Assembly: GCA_030529425.1 (NCBI GenBank)
Contig: JAUMWX010000006.1
Coordinates: forward strand, 19,981 to 83,980
DNA: 64,000 nt
Origin: Tissierellia bacterium
GTDB taxonomy: Bacteria > Bacillota > Clostridia > Tissierellales > Peptoniphilaceae
Reading direction: 5' to 3'
Of this stretch, positions 25,982 through 35,533 are shown piece by piece. The position numbers and the translations under genes were made by a program. Each line of letters begins with the position of its first letter. Position 1 is the stretch's first letter. Below the pieces are notes generated by a model. The model made no database searches. It saw only the letters and a program-made list of their open reading frames with translations, and was not told where the DNA came from.

Positions 25982-28021
25982 ATGCTAAATAAAAATAATT
26001 TTGGAAATTCTATTATGGGCAATAGGTGGTCCGCATTTTTCTTGATTTTATATGATATTTTCGTTGTAAATGTTTCATTTTTTGCAGCGTTATTCTTCAG
26101 GTTTGATATGGTCTATTCATCTATTCCTCAGAGATATTTAAATGCTTATACAAAATTTTCATTAATATATACAGTTTTTTGTATAGTGATATTTTATTTT
26201 TTTAATATGTACAACAGTGTTTGGAAATTTGCAGGCGTAAAGGAATTGGCGAGGATATTTGCAGCTACTTTGATTTCGAGCATTTTTCATATTATAGTTA
26301 TGAATACTTTTATACAAAGAATGCCTATTTCCTATTATATTTTCGGGATTACTTTTCAGTTCCTTTTACTAGGCTTGGTTCGTTTCTTCTATAAAATATT
26401 GACTTTTGAAAGAGATAGAAGAACCAGGGTACCGAGTATAGAATTGAAAAGGGTAATGTTAATAGGCGCAGGAAGCGCCGGAAAGATGATTTTAGACGAT
26501 GCAAAGAGGTCAAATATAGTAGATATCTGTTGTATCATAGACGATAATATCAAACTTAAAAATAAGCTTATAGGCGATGTACCGGTGGTGGGAGGAAGAG
26601 ATGATATTCTTGAAGCTGCTAAAAAATACAGAATAGAACAGATTATATTTACGATTCCGTCCATACCTAACAAGGATAAGAGGGATATTTTAAATATTTG
26701 TCAGGAAACCGGATGTGAAATAAAAGTTCTTCCGGGTATTTATCAGTTGATAAGCGGAGAAGTTAAGATAGCAAATCTTCACGATGTTAAGATTGAGGAC
26801 TTATTGGGAAGGGATCCGATAAAAATACTTAATCCGGAGGACTTTGCTTATATAGAAAATAAAACAATTTTGGTTACCGGAGGCGGTGGAACCATAGGAA
26901 GTGAGCTTTGCAGACAGATAGCCCAAAAACATCCTAAAAAATTAATTATCTTTGATATTTATGAAAATACGACATATGAGATACAACAAGAACTGTTAAA
27001 AAAACATCCGGAGTTGGATTTGCTTGTTTTGATAGGATCCGTTAGAGATAAATTGAAAATAGATGAAGTTTTTGAAAAGTATAAACCCAATATAGTTTAT
27101 CACGCCGCAGCCCACAAACATGTGCCTTTAATGGAGGTAAGTCCTACCGAAGCGGTAAAAAATAATGTAATAGGAACTTATAATGTCGTACATGCAGCTT
27201 TGATGAATAAAACTGACAGATTCATTCTTATAAGCACCGATAAGGCTGTTAATCCTACAAATGTAATGGGAGCAAGTAAGAGGATTTGCGAAATGATTAT
27301 TCAAAGTATGGACAAGATAAGCAAATCAAATGAAGCGGATAAGTTGCCGAATTTATATGAGTTGACAATTCCTTATAATTATTATGAGAATCAAAAGGAC
27401 AGATTTGTATCCTATGATGATCAAAGATTTATTACTGAGTTTGTTGCCGTCAGATTTGGAAATGTTTTGGGAAGTAACGGCTCAGTAATCCCTTTATTTA
27501 AGAAGCAAATATCGGAAGGCGGTCCAGTGACTGTAACACATCCGGATATTATAAGATATTTTATGACCATATCTGAAGCTGTGAGCTTGGTGCTTCAGGC
27601 GGGTAATTTTGCAAAGGGTGGAGAAATATTTGTTTTGGATATGGGAGATCCGGTAAAAATAGATACTTTAGCCAGAAACCTTATAAAGCTTTCAGGATAT
27701 AAGCCTGATATTGATATAAAGATAGAGTATTCGGGATTAAGACCGGGAGAAAAACTTTATGAAGAGAAGTTGATGGATGAGGAAGGACTTCAAAGTACTC
27801 CTAATGAATTGATACACATTGGACATCCTATAGAGTTTGATATTGAGGAATTCTTTGAAAACTTGAAAAAACTTGCAAAGGTTAGTATCACAAACAGTGA
27901 TGATATTGTCGAAGAGATAGCATCAATAGTAACTACCTATCACAGTCCGGAAGAAGATTTCAAAAATGAAAAAGCTAAATTTTATGAGTTATATAATAAG
28001 GCGAACGGGAATATATTGTAA
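25982..28021 (+). CDS. Membrane-bound UDP-sugar 4,6-dehydratase, PglF/CapD-like
   Basis: The enzyme makes UDP-4-keto-6-deoxy-GlcNAc, first step of bacillosamine-type sugars. The 679 residues have four N-terminal membrane helices (about 15-125), a first Rossmann-like domain (LIGAGSAGKMI, about 161-171) and the catalytic SDR domain: VTGGGGTIGSELCRQI at about 299-314, ISTDKAVNPTNVMGASKR at about 417-434 with the Met-Lys active site of the family, and RFGNVLGSNGSVIPLF. About 38 residues (446-484) are inserted before TEFVAVRFGNV compared with the usual family form. It lies alone behind its own promoter, apart from the operon that holds its likely partner PglE at 12805. Confidence 0.88.
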   Translation: MLNKNNFGNSIMGNRWSAFFLILYDIFVVNVSFFAALFFRFDMVYSSIPQRYLNAYTKFSLIYTVFCIVIFYFFNMYNSVWKFAGVKELARIFAATLISSIFHIIVMNTFIQRMPISYYIFGITFQFLLLGLVRFFYKILTFERDRRTRVPSIELKRVMLIGAGSAGKMILDDAKRSNIVDICCIIDDNIKLKNKLIGDVPVVGGRDDILEAAKKYRIEQIIFTIPSIPNKDKRDILNICQETGCEIKVLPGIYQLISGEVKIANLHDVKIEDLLGRDPIKILNPEDFAYIENKTILVTGGGGTIGSELCRQIAQKHPKKLIIFDIYENTTYEIQQELLKKHPELDLLVLIGSVRDKLKIDEVFEKYKPNIVYHAAAHKHVPLMEVSPTEAVKNNVIGTYNVVHAALMNKTDRFILISTDKAVNPTNVMGASKRICEMIIQSMDKISKSNEADKLPNLYELTIPYNYYENQKDRFVSYDDQRFITEFVAVRFGNVLGSNGSVIPLFKKQISEGGPVTVTHPDIIRYFMTISEAVSLVLQAGNFAKGGEIFVLDMGDPVKIDTLARNLIKLSGYKPDIDIKIEYSGLRPGEKLYEEKLMDEEGLQSTPNELIHIGHPIEFDIEEFFENLKKLAKVSITNSDDIVEEIASIVTTYHSPEEDFKNEKAKFYELYNKANGNIL

Positions 28022-28039
28022 CAATAAAATGTTTATAGA

Positions 28040-28064
28040 ACGGAGATGAAGTTTCTCCGTTTTT
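28040..28064 (+). terminator. Terminator of the PglF-like gene
   Basis: ACGGAGA (28040-28046), loop of seven bases, TCTCCGT (28054-28060), then TTTT. Confidence 0.85.
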
Positions 28065-28148
28065 ATATATGTTGGTAAATTTTGATTTATATGGTATCTG
28101 TTTCGAAAAAATATATTGACATATATAAATAAATAATTGAGGTGAATT

Positions 28149-30062
28149 ATGGCGGAATTAACAGCGAGCACATTATCAAAAAGTTTTGTGCTTCAGGAAA
28201 TATTTACCGATGTGAGTTTTAACTTGGAAAAGGGAGATAGGGTTGGCATAATCGGTGCAAATGGAGCGGGAAAAACAACACTGTTTAATATTTTAAGCGG
28301 TAAAATCGAACCTGATGAGGGGAAAGTATATATAAAAAATAATCAAAAGATAGGATATATGCTTCAAAATGTTCACAATGAAAGTGACAAGACTATTTTT
28401 GAGGAGATGCTTGAACAATTTGAATATATTCATGAGATGGAACGAAGACTTAAAGATCTTGAAATTGCTTTGGCTGAAAACAAAAATGACATGGCAAAAC
28501 TCGAGAGAGATACAATTTCATATAATTCTTTGATTGAAAAATACTCCGGTCTCGGAGGAGAATATTTTGAATCGAGAATCGAAGGAATACTCAAGGGTAT
28601 GGGTTTTCCAAAAAGCAGATTTACGGACTTGGTAAGTAATTTAAGCGGAGGAGAAAAATCTAGACTTGATCTTGCGAAGCTTCTTGTTTCGGACTCCGAC
28701 ATCTTATTATTAGACGAACCGACAAACCATTTGGATATGAAAACAATCCAATTTGTAGAGCAGTATATCAGAGATTGTAATAAGTTGGTCGTATTCATAA
28801 GCCACGACAGGTACTTTTTGGATAGGGTTGCAAACAGGATATTTTTGTTGGAAAATCAAAAACTCCATGTTTATAACATGAATTATTCAAAGTATATCGA
28901 ACAGAGAAAAAAAGATATTTTAGATATGCAAAGAGCATATGAAAATCAACAAAAAGAGATAGCGAGACAGGAAGAGATTATAAGCAGATTTGCAAAGTTG
29001 GGAGGGGCATTGAGAAAAAGAGGAATATCTCAATCAAGATCAAGACAGAAACTGCTTGATAAAATGAAAAAAATTCCAAAACCTGATGTATTTGATGACA
29101 AGATGAGATTAACCTTCAGACCACAAAGAGAAAGCGGGATGGATGTTTTGTCCGTGAATGGAGTCAGCATGGGATTTGGAGACAAATTGCTTTATAAAGA
29201 TATTTCTTTTGAAATATATAAGGGGGAAAAGGTGGGTTTGATAGGAGGTAACGGAACCGGAAAGACCACCTTATTCAAAATGATATTAAACAAACTTAAA
29301 CCCTTGGAAGGAAGCATAGATTTGGGAGTAGGTGTTTTCCCGGAATATTTTGAGCAGGAACAAGAAAGTTTAAATTTGGAAAATACCGTGATTGACGAGA
29401 TATGGGATGCTTACCCGGAACTTACTCACTATGAGCTTAGATCATACTTGGCAAAATTTATGTTTATCGGAGACGATATATTTAAAATAGTCGGAGATTT
29501 AAGCGGAGGGGAGAGATCAAGAATAACTCTGTTGAAATTAATGCTCTCCACATCAAATTTCTTATTAATGGATGAGCCTACAAATCACTTGGACATCGAC
29601 TCAAAGGAAGTTTTGGAAGATGCTTTGCTAAACTATGAAGCCACGGCATTTATCATAAGTCATGACAGATACTTTCTGAATAAAGTCTGCGACAAGATTA
29701 TTCTTATAGAAAACGGAAATATTGAAGTATTTAACGGAAACTATGATTATTATATGGAAAAAATTGAGCAAAGAAATATCGAAGTTGAGACCATATCCGA
29801 AAACAAGACAAAGAGAATAAAAGAATATAAGAAAAATAAGTCCGAAGAAAAAGAAAAGAGAAAAATAAAGGCAAGAATCAGAGAAATAGAAAAAGAAATC
29901 GAAAACATAGATACCGATATAGAAAAATTGAATATGGAATTTACAAAGAAAGAAGTTTTTGAAAATCACGAGAAATCTTTTCAGATAACAGAGGAAATAA
30001 GAAAGCTTAATCTCAGAAAAGACGCAATTTATGAAGAATGGATCAATTTGGTGGAAGAGTAA
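28149..30062 (+). CDS. ABC-F family ATPase
   Basis: ABC-F proteins are soluble twin ATPases that act on the ribosome, in translation or antibiotic protection. The 637 residues have two nucleotide-binding domains. The first has Walker A GANGAGKTT (about 37-45), signature LSGGEKSRL and Walker B LLLLDEPTNHLD. The second has GGNGTGKTT (about 365-373), LSGGERSRI and FLLMDEPTNHLD. The linker between them is rich in Arg and Lys (KRGISQSRSRQKLLDKMKK). The last 90 residues form a charged coiled coil, as in Uup/YdiF-type members. There is no membrane segment and no permease nearby. Whether it is a housekeeping or resistance type cannot be told. Confidence 0.9.
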   Translation: MAELTASTLSKSFVLQEIFTDVSFNLEKGDRVGIIGANGAGKTTLFNILSGKIEPDEGKVYIKNNQKIGYMLQNVHNESDKTIFEEMLEQFEYIHEMERRLKDLEIALAENKNDMAKLERDTISYNSLIEKYSGLGGEYFESRIEGILKGMGFPKSRFTDLVSNLSGGEKSRLDLAKLLVSDSDILLLDEPTNHLDMKTIQFVEQYIRDCNKLVVFISHDRYFLDRVANRIFLLENQKLHVYNMNYSKYIEQRKKDILDMQRAYENQQKEIARQEEIISRFAKLGGALRKRGISQSRSRQKLLDKMKKIPKPDVFDDKMRLTFRPQRESGMDVLSVNGVSMGFGDKLLYKDISFEIYKGEKVGLIGGNGTGKTTLFKMILNKLKPLEGSIDLGVGVFPEYFEQEQESLNLENTVIDEIWDAYPELTHYELRSYLAKFMFIGDDIFKIVGDLSGGERSRITLLKLMLSTSNFLLMDEPTNHLDIDSKEVLEDALLNYEATAFIISHDRYFLNKVCDKIILIENGNIEVFNGNYDYYMEKIEQRNIEVETISENKTKRIKEYKKNKSEEKEKRKIKARIREIEKEIENIDTDIEKLNMEFTKKEVFENHEKSFQITEEIRKLNLRKDAIYEEWINLVEE

Positions 30063-30108
30063 TTTTTGAAACAATTCTAACATTAGTAATTTTACAAACA
30101 AATTAATA

Positions 30109-30137
30109 TTGACTAAGCATATCCTTAGTGATAAAAT
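30109..30137 (+). promoter_or_regulatory. Promoter and probable operator of the nucleoside operon
   Basis: -35 TTGACT (30109-30114), a 17-base spacer, -10 TAAAAT (30132-30137). An 18-base near-perfect palindrome, ACTAAGCATATCCTTAGT (30112-30129, one mismatched pair), covers the end of the -35 and the spacer. A second inverted repeat, TTGAAAA/TTTTCAA, lies in the leader at 30142-30162. The palindrome is a good candidate site for the DeoR-type regulator at 37289 (inference). Confidence 0.7.
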
Positions 30138-30179
30138 CAAATTGAAAAGAAATCATTTTCAAAATATTAGGAGGAATAT

Positions 30180-31277
30180 ATGAAACATATGAAAAAAGTG
30201 CTGACTATTCTTTTAGTTTTAGCTATGGTGTTGTCTATTGCCGCTTGTGGTAAGTCCGGTGATAAGAAGGAAGAACCTAAAAAAGAAGGAACGGAACAAA
30301 AAGCTACTAAAAATAAAATTAAAGTTGGTATGGTTACAGATATCGGTGGGATAAATGACAGATCTTTCAACGAAACATCATGGAAAGGTTTGGAAGCTTT
30401 TAAGGCTGAAACCGGAAATGAAATCACTTATGTTGAATCAGCTCAAGCATCTGACTATGTAAAGAATATCAATACAATTGTTGACCAAGATGTTAATTTT
30501 GTATGGGGTATCGGATATGCGTTAGGTGGAGATATTGAAACTGTTGCTAAGCAAAATCCAAATGTTCACTTTGCCACAGTTGACTGGGCTTACGGAACAG
30601 ATAAAGACGGAAAACAAATTGAAATTCCTAAAAATCTGACAGGTGTTATGTTTAAGGCTCAAGAACCTTCATTCCTTGTAGGATACATTGCGGGATTGAC
30701 TACGGAAACCAATAAGATAGGATTTGTTGGCGGTCAAAAAGGTTTTATTATCGATCAATTTGAATATGGTTTTAGAGCGGGTGTAAAGGAAGCTGCCAAA
30801 GAATTAGGCAAGGAAATAACAGTTGAAGTACAATATGCTGAATCATTCCAAGATGCCGCAAAAGGAAAAGGAATTGCAAGCAAAATGTATGCAGGTGGAG
30901 CTGACATAGTGTTCCACGCAGCAGGCGGAGTTGGTATCGGAGTTATTGAAGCGGCTAAAGAAGCTGATAAGAAGGTAATCGGTGTTGATATGGATCAATC
31001 TCACTTGGCACCTAAGCATGTTTTAACTTCAGCACTAAAGAGGGTAGACTTTGCTACTAAAGATTTATCTACAAAATTAGCTAATGGCGAAGAAATCGGT
31101 GGAAAGAACTTTGTTTACGGATTAAAAGAAGGCGGAGTTGGTATCCCTGCAATGCCTGAAAAAGACGCTGTAATAAAAAAAGAAGTTTATGATAAAGCAA
31201 TTGCTAAACAACAAGAAATAATTGACGGTAAAATTGTACCTCCTTTTAACGAAGAAACTTGGAAAGCGTACAAATAA
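30180..31277 (+). CDS. BMP-family nucleoside-binding lipoprotein
   Basis: This is the substrate-binding lipoprotein of a purine/pyrimidine nucleoside ABC importer. The 365 residues begin with a lipoprotein signal (KKVLTILLVLAMVLSIAACGK, lipobox cysteine about residue 23) and a charged linker. The BMP/Med domain follows, with KVGMVTDIGGINDRSFNETSWKGL (about 49-72), FVWGIGYALG and GGADIVFHAAGGVGIGVIEAAKE (about 240-262). The downstream ATPase, two permeases, deoC, cdd and pdp show that nucleosides are the substrate. A terminator just after the gene should give higher expression of this protein than of the transporter body, as is common for binding proteins. Confidence 0.94.
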   Translation: MKHMKKVLTILLVLAMVLSIAACGKSGDKKEEPKKEGTEQKATKNKIKVGMVTDIGGINDRSFNETSWKGLEAFKAETGNEITYVESAQASDYVKNINTIVDQDVNFVWGIGYALGGDIETVAKQNPNVHFATVDWAYGTDKDGKQIEIPKNLTGVMFKAQEPSFLVGYIAGLTTETNKIGFVGGQKGFIIDQFEYGFRAGVKEAAKELGKEITVEVQYAESFQDAAKGKGIASKMYAGGADIVFHAAGGVGIGVIEAAKEADKKVIGVDMDQSHLAPKHVLTSALKRVDFATKDLSTKLANGEEIGGKNFVYGLKEGGVGIPAMPEKDAVIKKEVYDKAIAKQQEIIDGKIVPPFNEETWKAYK

Positions 31278-31290
31278 TATTCTGAACTTT

Positions 31291-31321
31291 AGGGTGTGGT
31301 TTTGCTACACCCTTATTTTTT
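31291..31321 (+). terminator. Internal terminator after the binding-protein gene
   Basis: AGGGTGTGG (31291-31299), loop TTTTG, CTACACCCT (31305-31313), then TATTTTTTT. The next gene starts at 31334, so some read-through must occur. Confidence 0.85.
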
Positions 31322-31333
31322 TAGGAGGCAAAA

Positions 31334-32869
31334 ATGGTTGATAAGATTCAATATGCCGTTGAGATGAGAGATATAACCAAAATATTCGGAAACTTTACAG
31401 CTTTGGATAAAGTTGAACTTTTGGTAAAAAAAGGTTCAATTCATGCCATTCTTGGAGAAAACGGAGCAGGTAAATCTACATTGATGAATATATTGTACGG
31501 TTTATATCAAGCAGAGGGCGGACATATCAAAATTAATGGGAATGAAGAAAAAATTAAAAACCCGGGAGTTGCAATATCGAAAGGAATAGGAATGGTTCAT
31601 CAACATTTTATGTTGGTACATAATTTCACAGTAACTCAAAATATTTTATTGGGCAAGGAAGTAACTCAATATGGGGGCTTTTTAGATTACAAAAAAGGTA
31701 GAGAAAAAGTTCAGGAACTGGTTAAAAAATACGGATTGGAAGTTGATTTGGATGCAAAGATTGAAGACATATCCGTGGGGATGCAACAGAGAGTGGAGAT
31801 ACTTAAAGCATTGTACAGAGACGCGGATATATTGATTCTTGACGAGCCTACCGCAGTTCTTACACCTCAAGAGATAACTGAACTTATAAATATTATGCAT
31901 AACTTGGTGAGTGACGGAAAAACAATAATAATCATCACACATAAGTTAAATGAAATAAAAAAATCCGCCGACGAATGTACAATAATTCGAAGAGGAAAGT
32001 ATATTGATAAAGTTGAAGTGAAGGATGTAACAGAGGAAGATTTGGCAACTAAAATGGTGGGTCATGCAGTTAAACTAAAGGTTGACAAGACAGAAGCCAA
32101 TCCCGGAGAAGTAATTTTTGAAATAAATAATTTGGTGGTTAAGGACGAAAGAAAATTAGATGTGGTGAATAATTTGTCCTTAAAGATAAGAAAAGGTGAA
32201 ATATACGGAATTGCCGGAATTGACGGAAACGGACAGAAAGAATTGGTTGAGGCAATCACAAACCTTGTAAAAGCACAAAGCGGAAGTATAAAAATTAACG
32301 GTGTAGAAATTCAAAATACGAATCCGCTTACGACGATTCAAAATAAAATTTCGACAATTCATGAAGACAGGCTTAAGAGAGGATTGGTTCCGGATTTCAC
32401 GGTGGCGGAAAATTCGATTATTGAGAATTATGATAAAGAACCTTTTTCAAGTAAGGGAATATTGAATTTTAAAGAAATAGACAAATATTCCGACATGTTG
32501 ATTAACAAATATGATGTCAGACCGAGCGACGGGAAATACTTGAAAGCCAGATCATTATCCGGAGGAAATCAACAAAAACTGATTATTGCGAGAGAAGTAA
32601 CAAATGATCCCGATTTGCTTATAGCCGTTCAACCTACAAGAGGCTTGGATGTAGGTGCTATAGAATATGTTCATAAAGCTTTGGTGAATGAAAGAGATAA
32701 GGGTAAAGCGATTCTTTTGGTATCTTTTGAACTCGATGAAGTAATGAATGTTTCAGATACGATCGGAGTAATTTACGACGGTCAAATTAAGGGAGAATTT
32801 AAGCAAGGCACTATTTCTGAAAGGGAGATCGGTCTTTTGATGGCGGGAGGATCTTATGAAGAAAAATAA
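31334..32869 (+). CDS. Nucleoside ABC transporter ATP-binding protein
   Basis: The 511-residue protein holds two fused ABC domains, the form seen in sugar and nucleoside importers (RbsA/NupO-like). Domain 1 has Walker A GENGAGKST (about 40-48), signature ISVGMQQRVEILK and Walker B LILDEPTAVL. Domain 2 has a degenerate Walker A (GIDGNGQKE, about 296-304), signature LSGGNQQK and a final AVQPTRGLDVGA in place of the DEPTRG motif. The asymmetry is normal for this family. It acts at the inner face of the membrane with the next two gene products, whose reading frames overlap or abut it. Confidence 0.94.
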   Translation: MVDKIQYAVEMRDITKIFGNFTALDKVELLVKKGSIHAILGENGAGKSTLMNILYGLYQAEGGHIKINGNEEKIKNPGVAISKGIGMVHQHFMLVHNFTVTQNILLGKEVTQYGGFLDYKKGREKVQELVKKYGLEVDLDAKIEDISVGMQQRVEILKALYRDADILILDEPTAVLTPQEITELINIMHNLVSDGKTIIIITHKLNEIKKSADECTIIRRGKYIDKVEVKDVTEEDLATKMVGHAVKLKVDKTEANPGEVIFEINNLVVKDERKLDVVNNLSLKIRKGEIYGIAGIDGNGQKELVEAITNLVKAQSGSIKINGVEIQNTNPLTTIQNKISTIHEDRLKRGLVPDFTVAENSIIENYDKEPFSSKGILNFKEIDKYSDMLINKYDVRPSDGKYLKARSLSGGNQQKLIIAREVTNDPDLLIAVQPTRGLDVGAIEYVHKALVNERDKGKAILLVSFELDEVMNVSDTIGVIYDGQIKGEFKQGTISEREIGLLMAGGSYEEK

Positions 32870-33992
32870 TTTGGCTAATTTATTCAGAAAACAAATAGTT
32901 TCAACAATAGTTTCCATAATCTTGGGATTTATAGTTGCGGGTGCAATACTTGCATCAATCGGTTTTAACCCGATTAAAACATATTCCACAATGTTCAGCG
33001 GAATATTTGGAAAGCCCAGATATATTGCAAATACGGTAATAAGTGCTACTCCGCTAATTTTGACAGGAGCATCAGTAGCTTTTGCATTCAAGACCGGTTT
33101 ATTTAATATCGGGGCGGAGGGACAATATATGTTCGGCTTTATAGTTGCGGGCATACTTGGTATAGTATTGAATCTTCCGCCGATAATTCAGGTTCCGGTA
33201 ATATTGATAGGCGGGATGTTGGCGGGCATGATATACGGAGGATTCACCGGATTATTAAAGGCGAAGTTTGGTGTTCACGAGGTAATTACGGGAATAATGC
33301 TTAACTGGATAGCTTTTTACCTAAACAACTTTGTGGCAAAAGCATCATCGCTTCACATGGTAAATTCGGAAGGAACATATCCTATAAATCCGTCGGGGTA
33401 TATTAAGTTTTTCCCACAGATGAAATCTACTGACGAAGGAATTCAGGAATTGCTGAAGAATCCTATTTTGGGAGATATATTTGTAAAATCGGATGTAAAT
33501 ATTGGAATTTTTATAGCCATTGCCGTAGTTATAATACTTAATATAATTATTAAAAAATCTACACTCGGCTATCAATTGAGAGCGGTAGGATTTAATAAAG
33601 ATGCTGCGGAATTTGCAGGTATAAATGTCAAGAAGAACATTATCAAATCAATGGCTATTGCAGGGGCTGTTGCAGGTTTGGCGGGTGCGGTAAACATTAC
33701 TGCGTTGAACCCTCATCAAATTTTATCCTTGGGCGTATTTACAAATTATGGATTTAACGGTCTTGCGGTTGCTTTGATAGCGGGAAATTCAATAATAGGA
33801 ACCGTTTTTGCGGGCTTGTTATTTGGAGGATTTTTAGAGGGAGGAAAAACAATCCAATCAAGGCTTGGAGCTCCTTCAGAAACGATCAGCATATTGATAG
33901 GTATAATTATTTTCTTCATTGCCATTTCAAAAATACTTCCGGTGATAATTGAAAAAATACAAGAAAAGAAAAAATCTAAGGAGGAAAAATAA
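32856..33992 (+). CDS. Nucleoside ABC transporter permease 1 (NupP-like)
   Basis: This is a 378-residue BPD_transp_2-type permease with about 9-10 membrane helices. The conserved block FKTGLFNIGAEGQYMFG lies at about 79-95, and FGVHEVITGIMLNWIAFYL at about 136-154 is typical of nucleoside permeases. GYQLRAVGFNKDAAEFAGINV contains the EAA-like ATPase-contact loop. It overlaps the ATPase gene by 14 bases and its stop codon shares a base with the next start. It forms a heterodimeric channel with permease 2. Confidence 0.93.
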   Translation: MKKNNLANLFRKQIVSTIVSIILGFIVAGAILASIGFNPIKTYSTMFSGIFGKPRYIANTVISATPLILTGASVAFAFKTGLFNIGAEGQYMFGFIVAGILGIVLNLPPIIQVPVILIGGMLAGMIYGGFTGLLKAKFGVHEVITGIMLNWIAFYLNNFVAKASSLHMVNSEGTYPINPSGYIKFFPQMKSTDEGIQELLKNPILGDIFVKSDVNIGIFIAIAVVIILNIIIKKSTLGYQLRAVGFNKDAAEFAGINVKKNIIKSMAIAGAVAGLAGAVNITALNPHQILSLGVFTNYGFNGLAVALIAGNSIIGTVFAGLLFGGFLEGGKTIQSRLGAPSETISILIGIIIFFIAISKILPVIIEKIQEKKKSKEEK

Positions 33993-34870
33993 TGAATGAT
34001 TTAATGACTATACTGTTAATAACATTGACATACTCAACTCCTTTGATATTTGGAGCTCTTGGAGGCGTTATTTCCGAAAAATCGGGCGTGGTTAATATTG
34101 GAATAGAAGGAATGATGACAATCGGAGCATTTGTAGGAGCTGCTGCTGCATATATATTGGGAAATCCGTGGTTGGGTTTTTTGGCGGGCGGATTTGCAGG
34201 TGCAATATTTGGACTTGTACATGCTTTCGCATCCATAACTTTCAGGGCTGATCAAACTGTTTCAGGTATAGCTATCAATATGATAGGAGCGGGGTTATCA
34301 TTATTTTTATCAAAGATAATATTTTCAGGTGCGGTAAACACGCCTCCATTGGAAGATAAATTACCTAAATACTTTGGAATAGAGGCTGTGACATATATTG
34401 CGGTTATACTGACAATTTTGATGTGGATATTTATATATAAAACAAAATGGGGTTTGAGATTACTTTCTGTCGGCGAACATCCGGCTGCTGCGGACACATT
34501 GGGAATTAATGTTTTTAAGACAAGATATTTTGCGGTAATTATGTCCGGATTTTTATCAGGTTTGGGAGGTGCTGCGGTTACTCTAAGTTTGGTTTCCAGT
34601 TTTTCACCTACAGCAATTGCCGGACAGGGATTTATCGCTTTGGCGGCTGTAATCTTCGGTAAATGGACGCCTCATGGGGCAGCAAGTTCGGCAATTATAT
34701 TCGGTTTGGCGCAGGCCATAACTATTTACTTGGGAGGAGATTCATTTATTCCTTCACAAATTATGGCTATGTTCCCATACATTTTAACAATAATAATTTT
34801 GGTTGTTTTCGTAGGAAAATCAGAAGCGCCTAAGGCGGACGGAGTTCCTTACGAGAAAGGGGTTAGATAA
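33992..34870 (+). CDS. Nucleoside ABC transporter permease 2 (NupQ-like)
   Basis: The second membrane subunit has 292 residues and about 8-9 helices. Near the start, [26 protein letters not shown] is the signature of this permease type, and [22 protein letters not shown] follows. [21 protein letters not shown] is the cytoplasmic coupling loop and corresponds to the loop in permease 1. 'aaggagg' precedes the ATG. The stop overlaps the deoC start, so uptake and breakdown genes are translated together. Confidence 0.93.
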   Translation: MNDLMTILLITLTYSTPLIFGALGGVISEKSGVVNIGIEGMMTIGAFVGAAAAYILGNPWLGFLAGGFAGAIFGLVHAFASITFRADQTVSGIAINMIGAGLSLFLSKIIFSGAVNTPPLEDKLPKYFGIEAVTYIAVILTILMWIFIYKTKWGLRLLSVGEHPAAADTLGINVFKTRYFAVIMSGFLSGLGGAAVTLSLVSSFSPTAIAGQGFIALAAVIFGKWTPHGAASSAIIFGLAQAITIYLGGDSFIPSQIMAMFPYILTIIILVVFVGKSEAPKADGVPYEKGVR

Positions 34871-35532
34871 TGGAAAAAGAAATATTAAAAACGGTAGATC
34901 ATACACTTTTAAAACAGGACGCAACTTGGGAAGACATAAAACAGATACTTGATGATGCCATTGAGTATCAAACCGCTTCCGTTTGCATTCCTGCAAGTTA
35001 TGTTAAAAGGGCAAAAGAATATGCCAGAGGTAGGGTTGCAATATGCACCGTTATAGGTTTTCCGAACGGATACAGCACTACTGCGGTTAAAGTTTTTGAA
35101 ACTGAGGATGCTATAAAAAACGGTGCGGATGAAATTGATATGGTAATTAATATTAATGAGCTTAAAAATAAGAATTATCAATATTTATTGGATGAAATAA
35201 ATGAGATAAAAAATGCCTGCGGTGATAAAATATTAAAAGTTATTATTGAAACATGCCTTTTAACCGACGAAGAAAAAGTTAAAATGTGTGAAATAGTGAC
35301 AAAATCAAAGGCTGATTATATAAAGACTTCAACCGGATTCTCAACCGGCGGGGCAACTTTGGAAGACATAATACTATTTAGAAAAAATGTCGGAGAAAAT
35401 ATAAAGATAAAGGCTGCCGGAGGAATTTCAACTCTTGATGATGCAAAATTATTCCTTGAAAACGGAGCGTCAAGATTGGGTACGAGCAGAATAGTTAAAA
35501 TAATTAAAAACGAAGAAGCAACGGGGTATTAA
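34870..35532 (+). CDS. deoC: Deoxyribose-phosphate aldolase
   Basis: DeoC splits 2-deoxyribose-5-phosphate into acetaldehyde and glyceraldehyde-3-phosphate, the last step of deoxynucleoside breakdown. The 220 residues show the class I aldolase barrel: [11 protein letters not shown] at the start, [12 protein letters not shown] at about 91-102, [14 protein letters not shown] at about 124-137, the Schiff-base Lys in [16 protein letters not shown] (about 153), and KAAGGIST at about 181-188. Its 3' neighbour cdd starts after one base. It accepts the sugar phosphate released by pdp after phosphopentomutase, which is not in the window. Confidence 0.96.
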   Translation: MEKEILKTVDHTLLKQDATWEDIKQILDDAIEYQTASVCIPASYVKRAKEYARGRVAICTVIGFPNGYSTTAVKVFETEDAIKNGADEIDMVININELKNKNYQYLLDEINEIKNACGDKILKVIIETCLLTDEEKVKMCEIVTKSKADYIKTSTGFSTGGATLEDIILFRKNVGENIKIKAAGGISTLDDAKLFLENGASRLGTSRIVKIIKNEEATGY

Positions 35533-35533
35533 T

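Noticed and set aside
28114..28119. TTGACA just before the ABC-F gene as a -35 box
   Set aside because: A -10 at proper spacing would fall on the ribosome site and start codon. It is probably chance or needs another reading.
29628..30140. 170-codon - strand frame opposite the ABC-F coiled coil
   Set aside because: The Phe/Leu-rich product is the complement of a Lys/Glu-rich coiled coil, a typical shadow.
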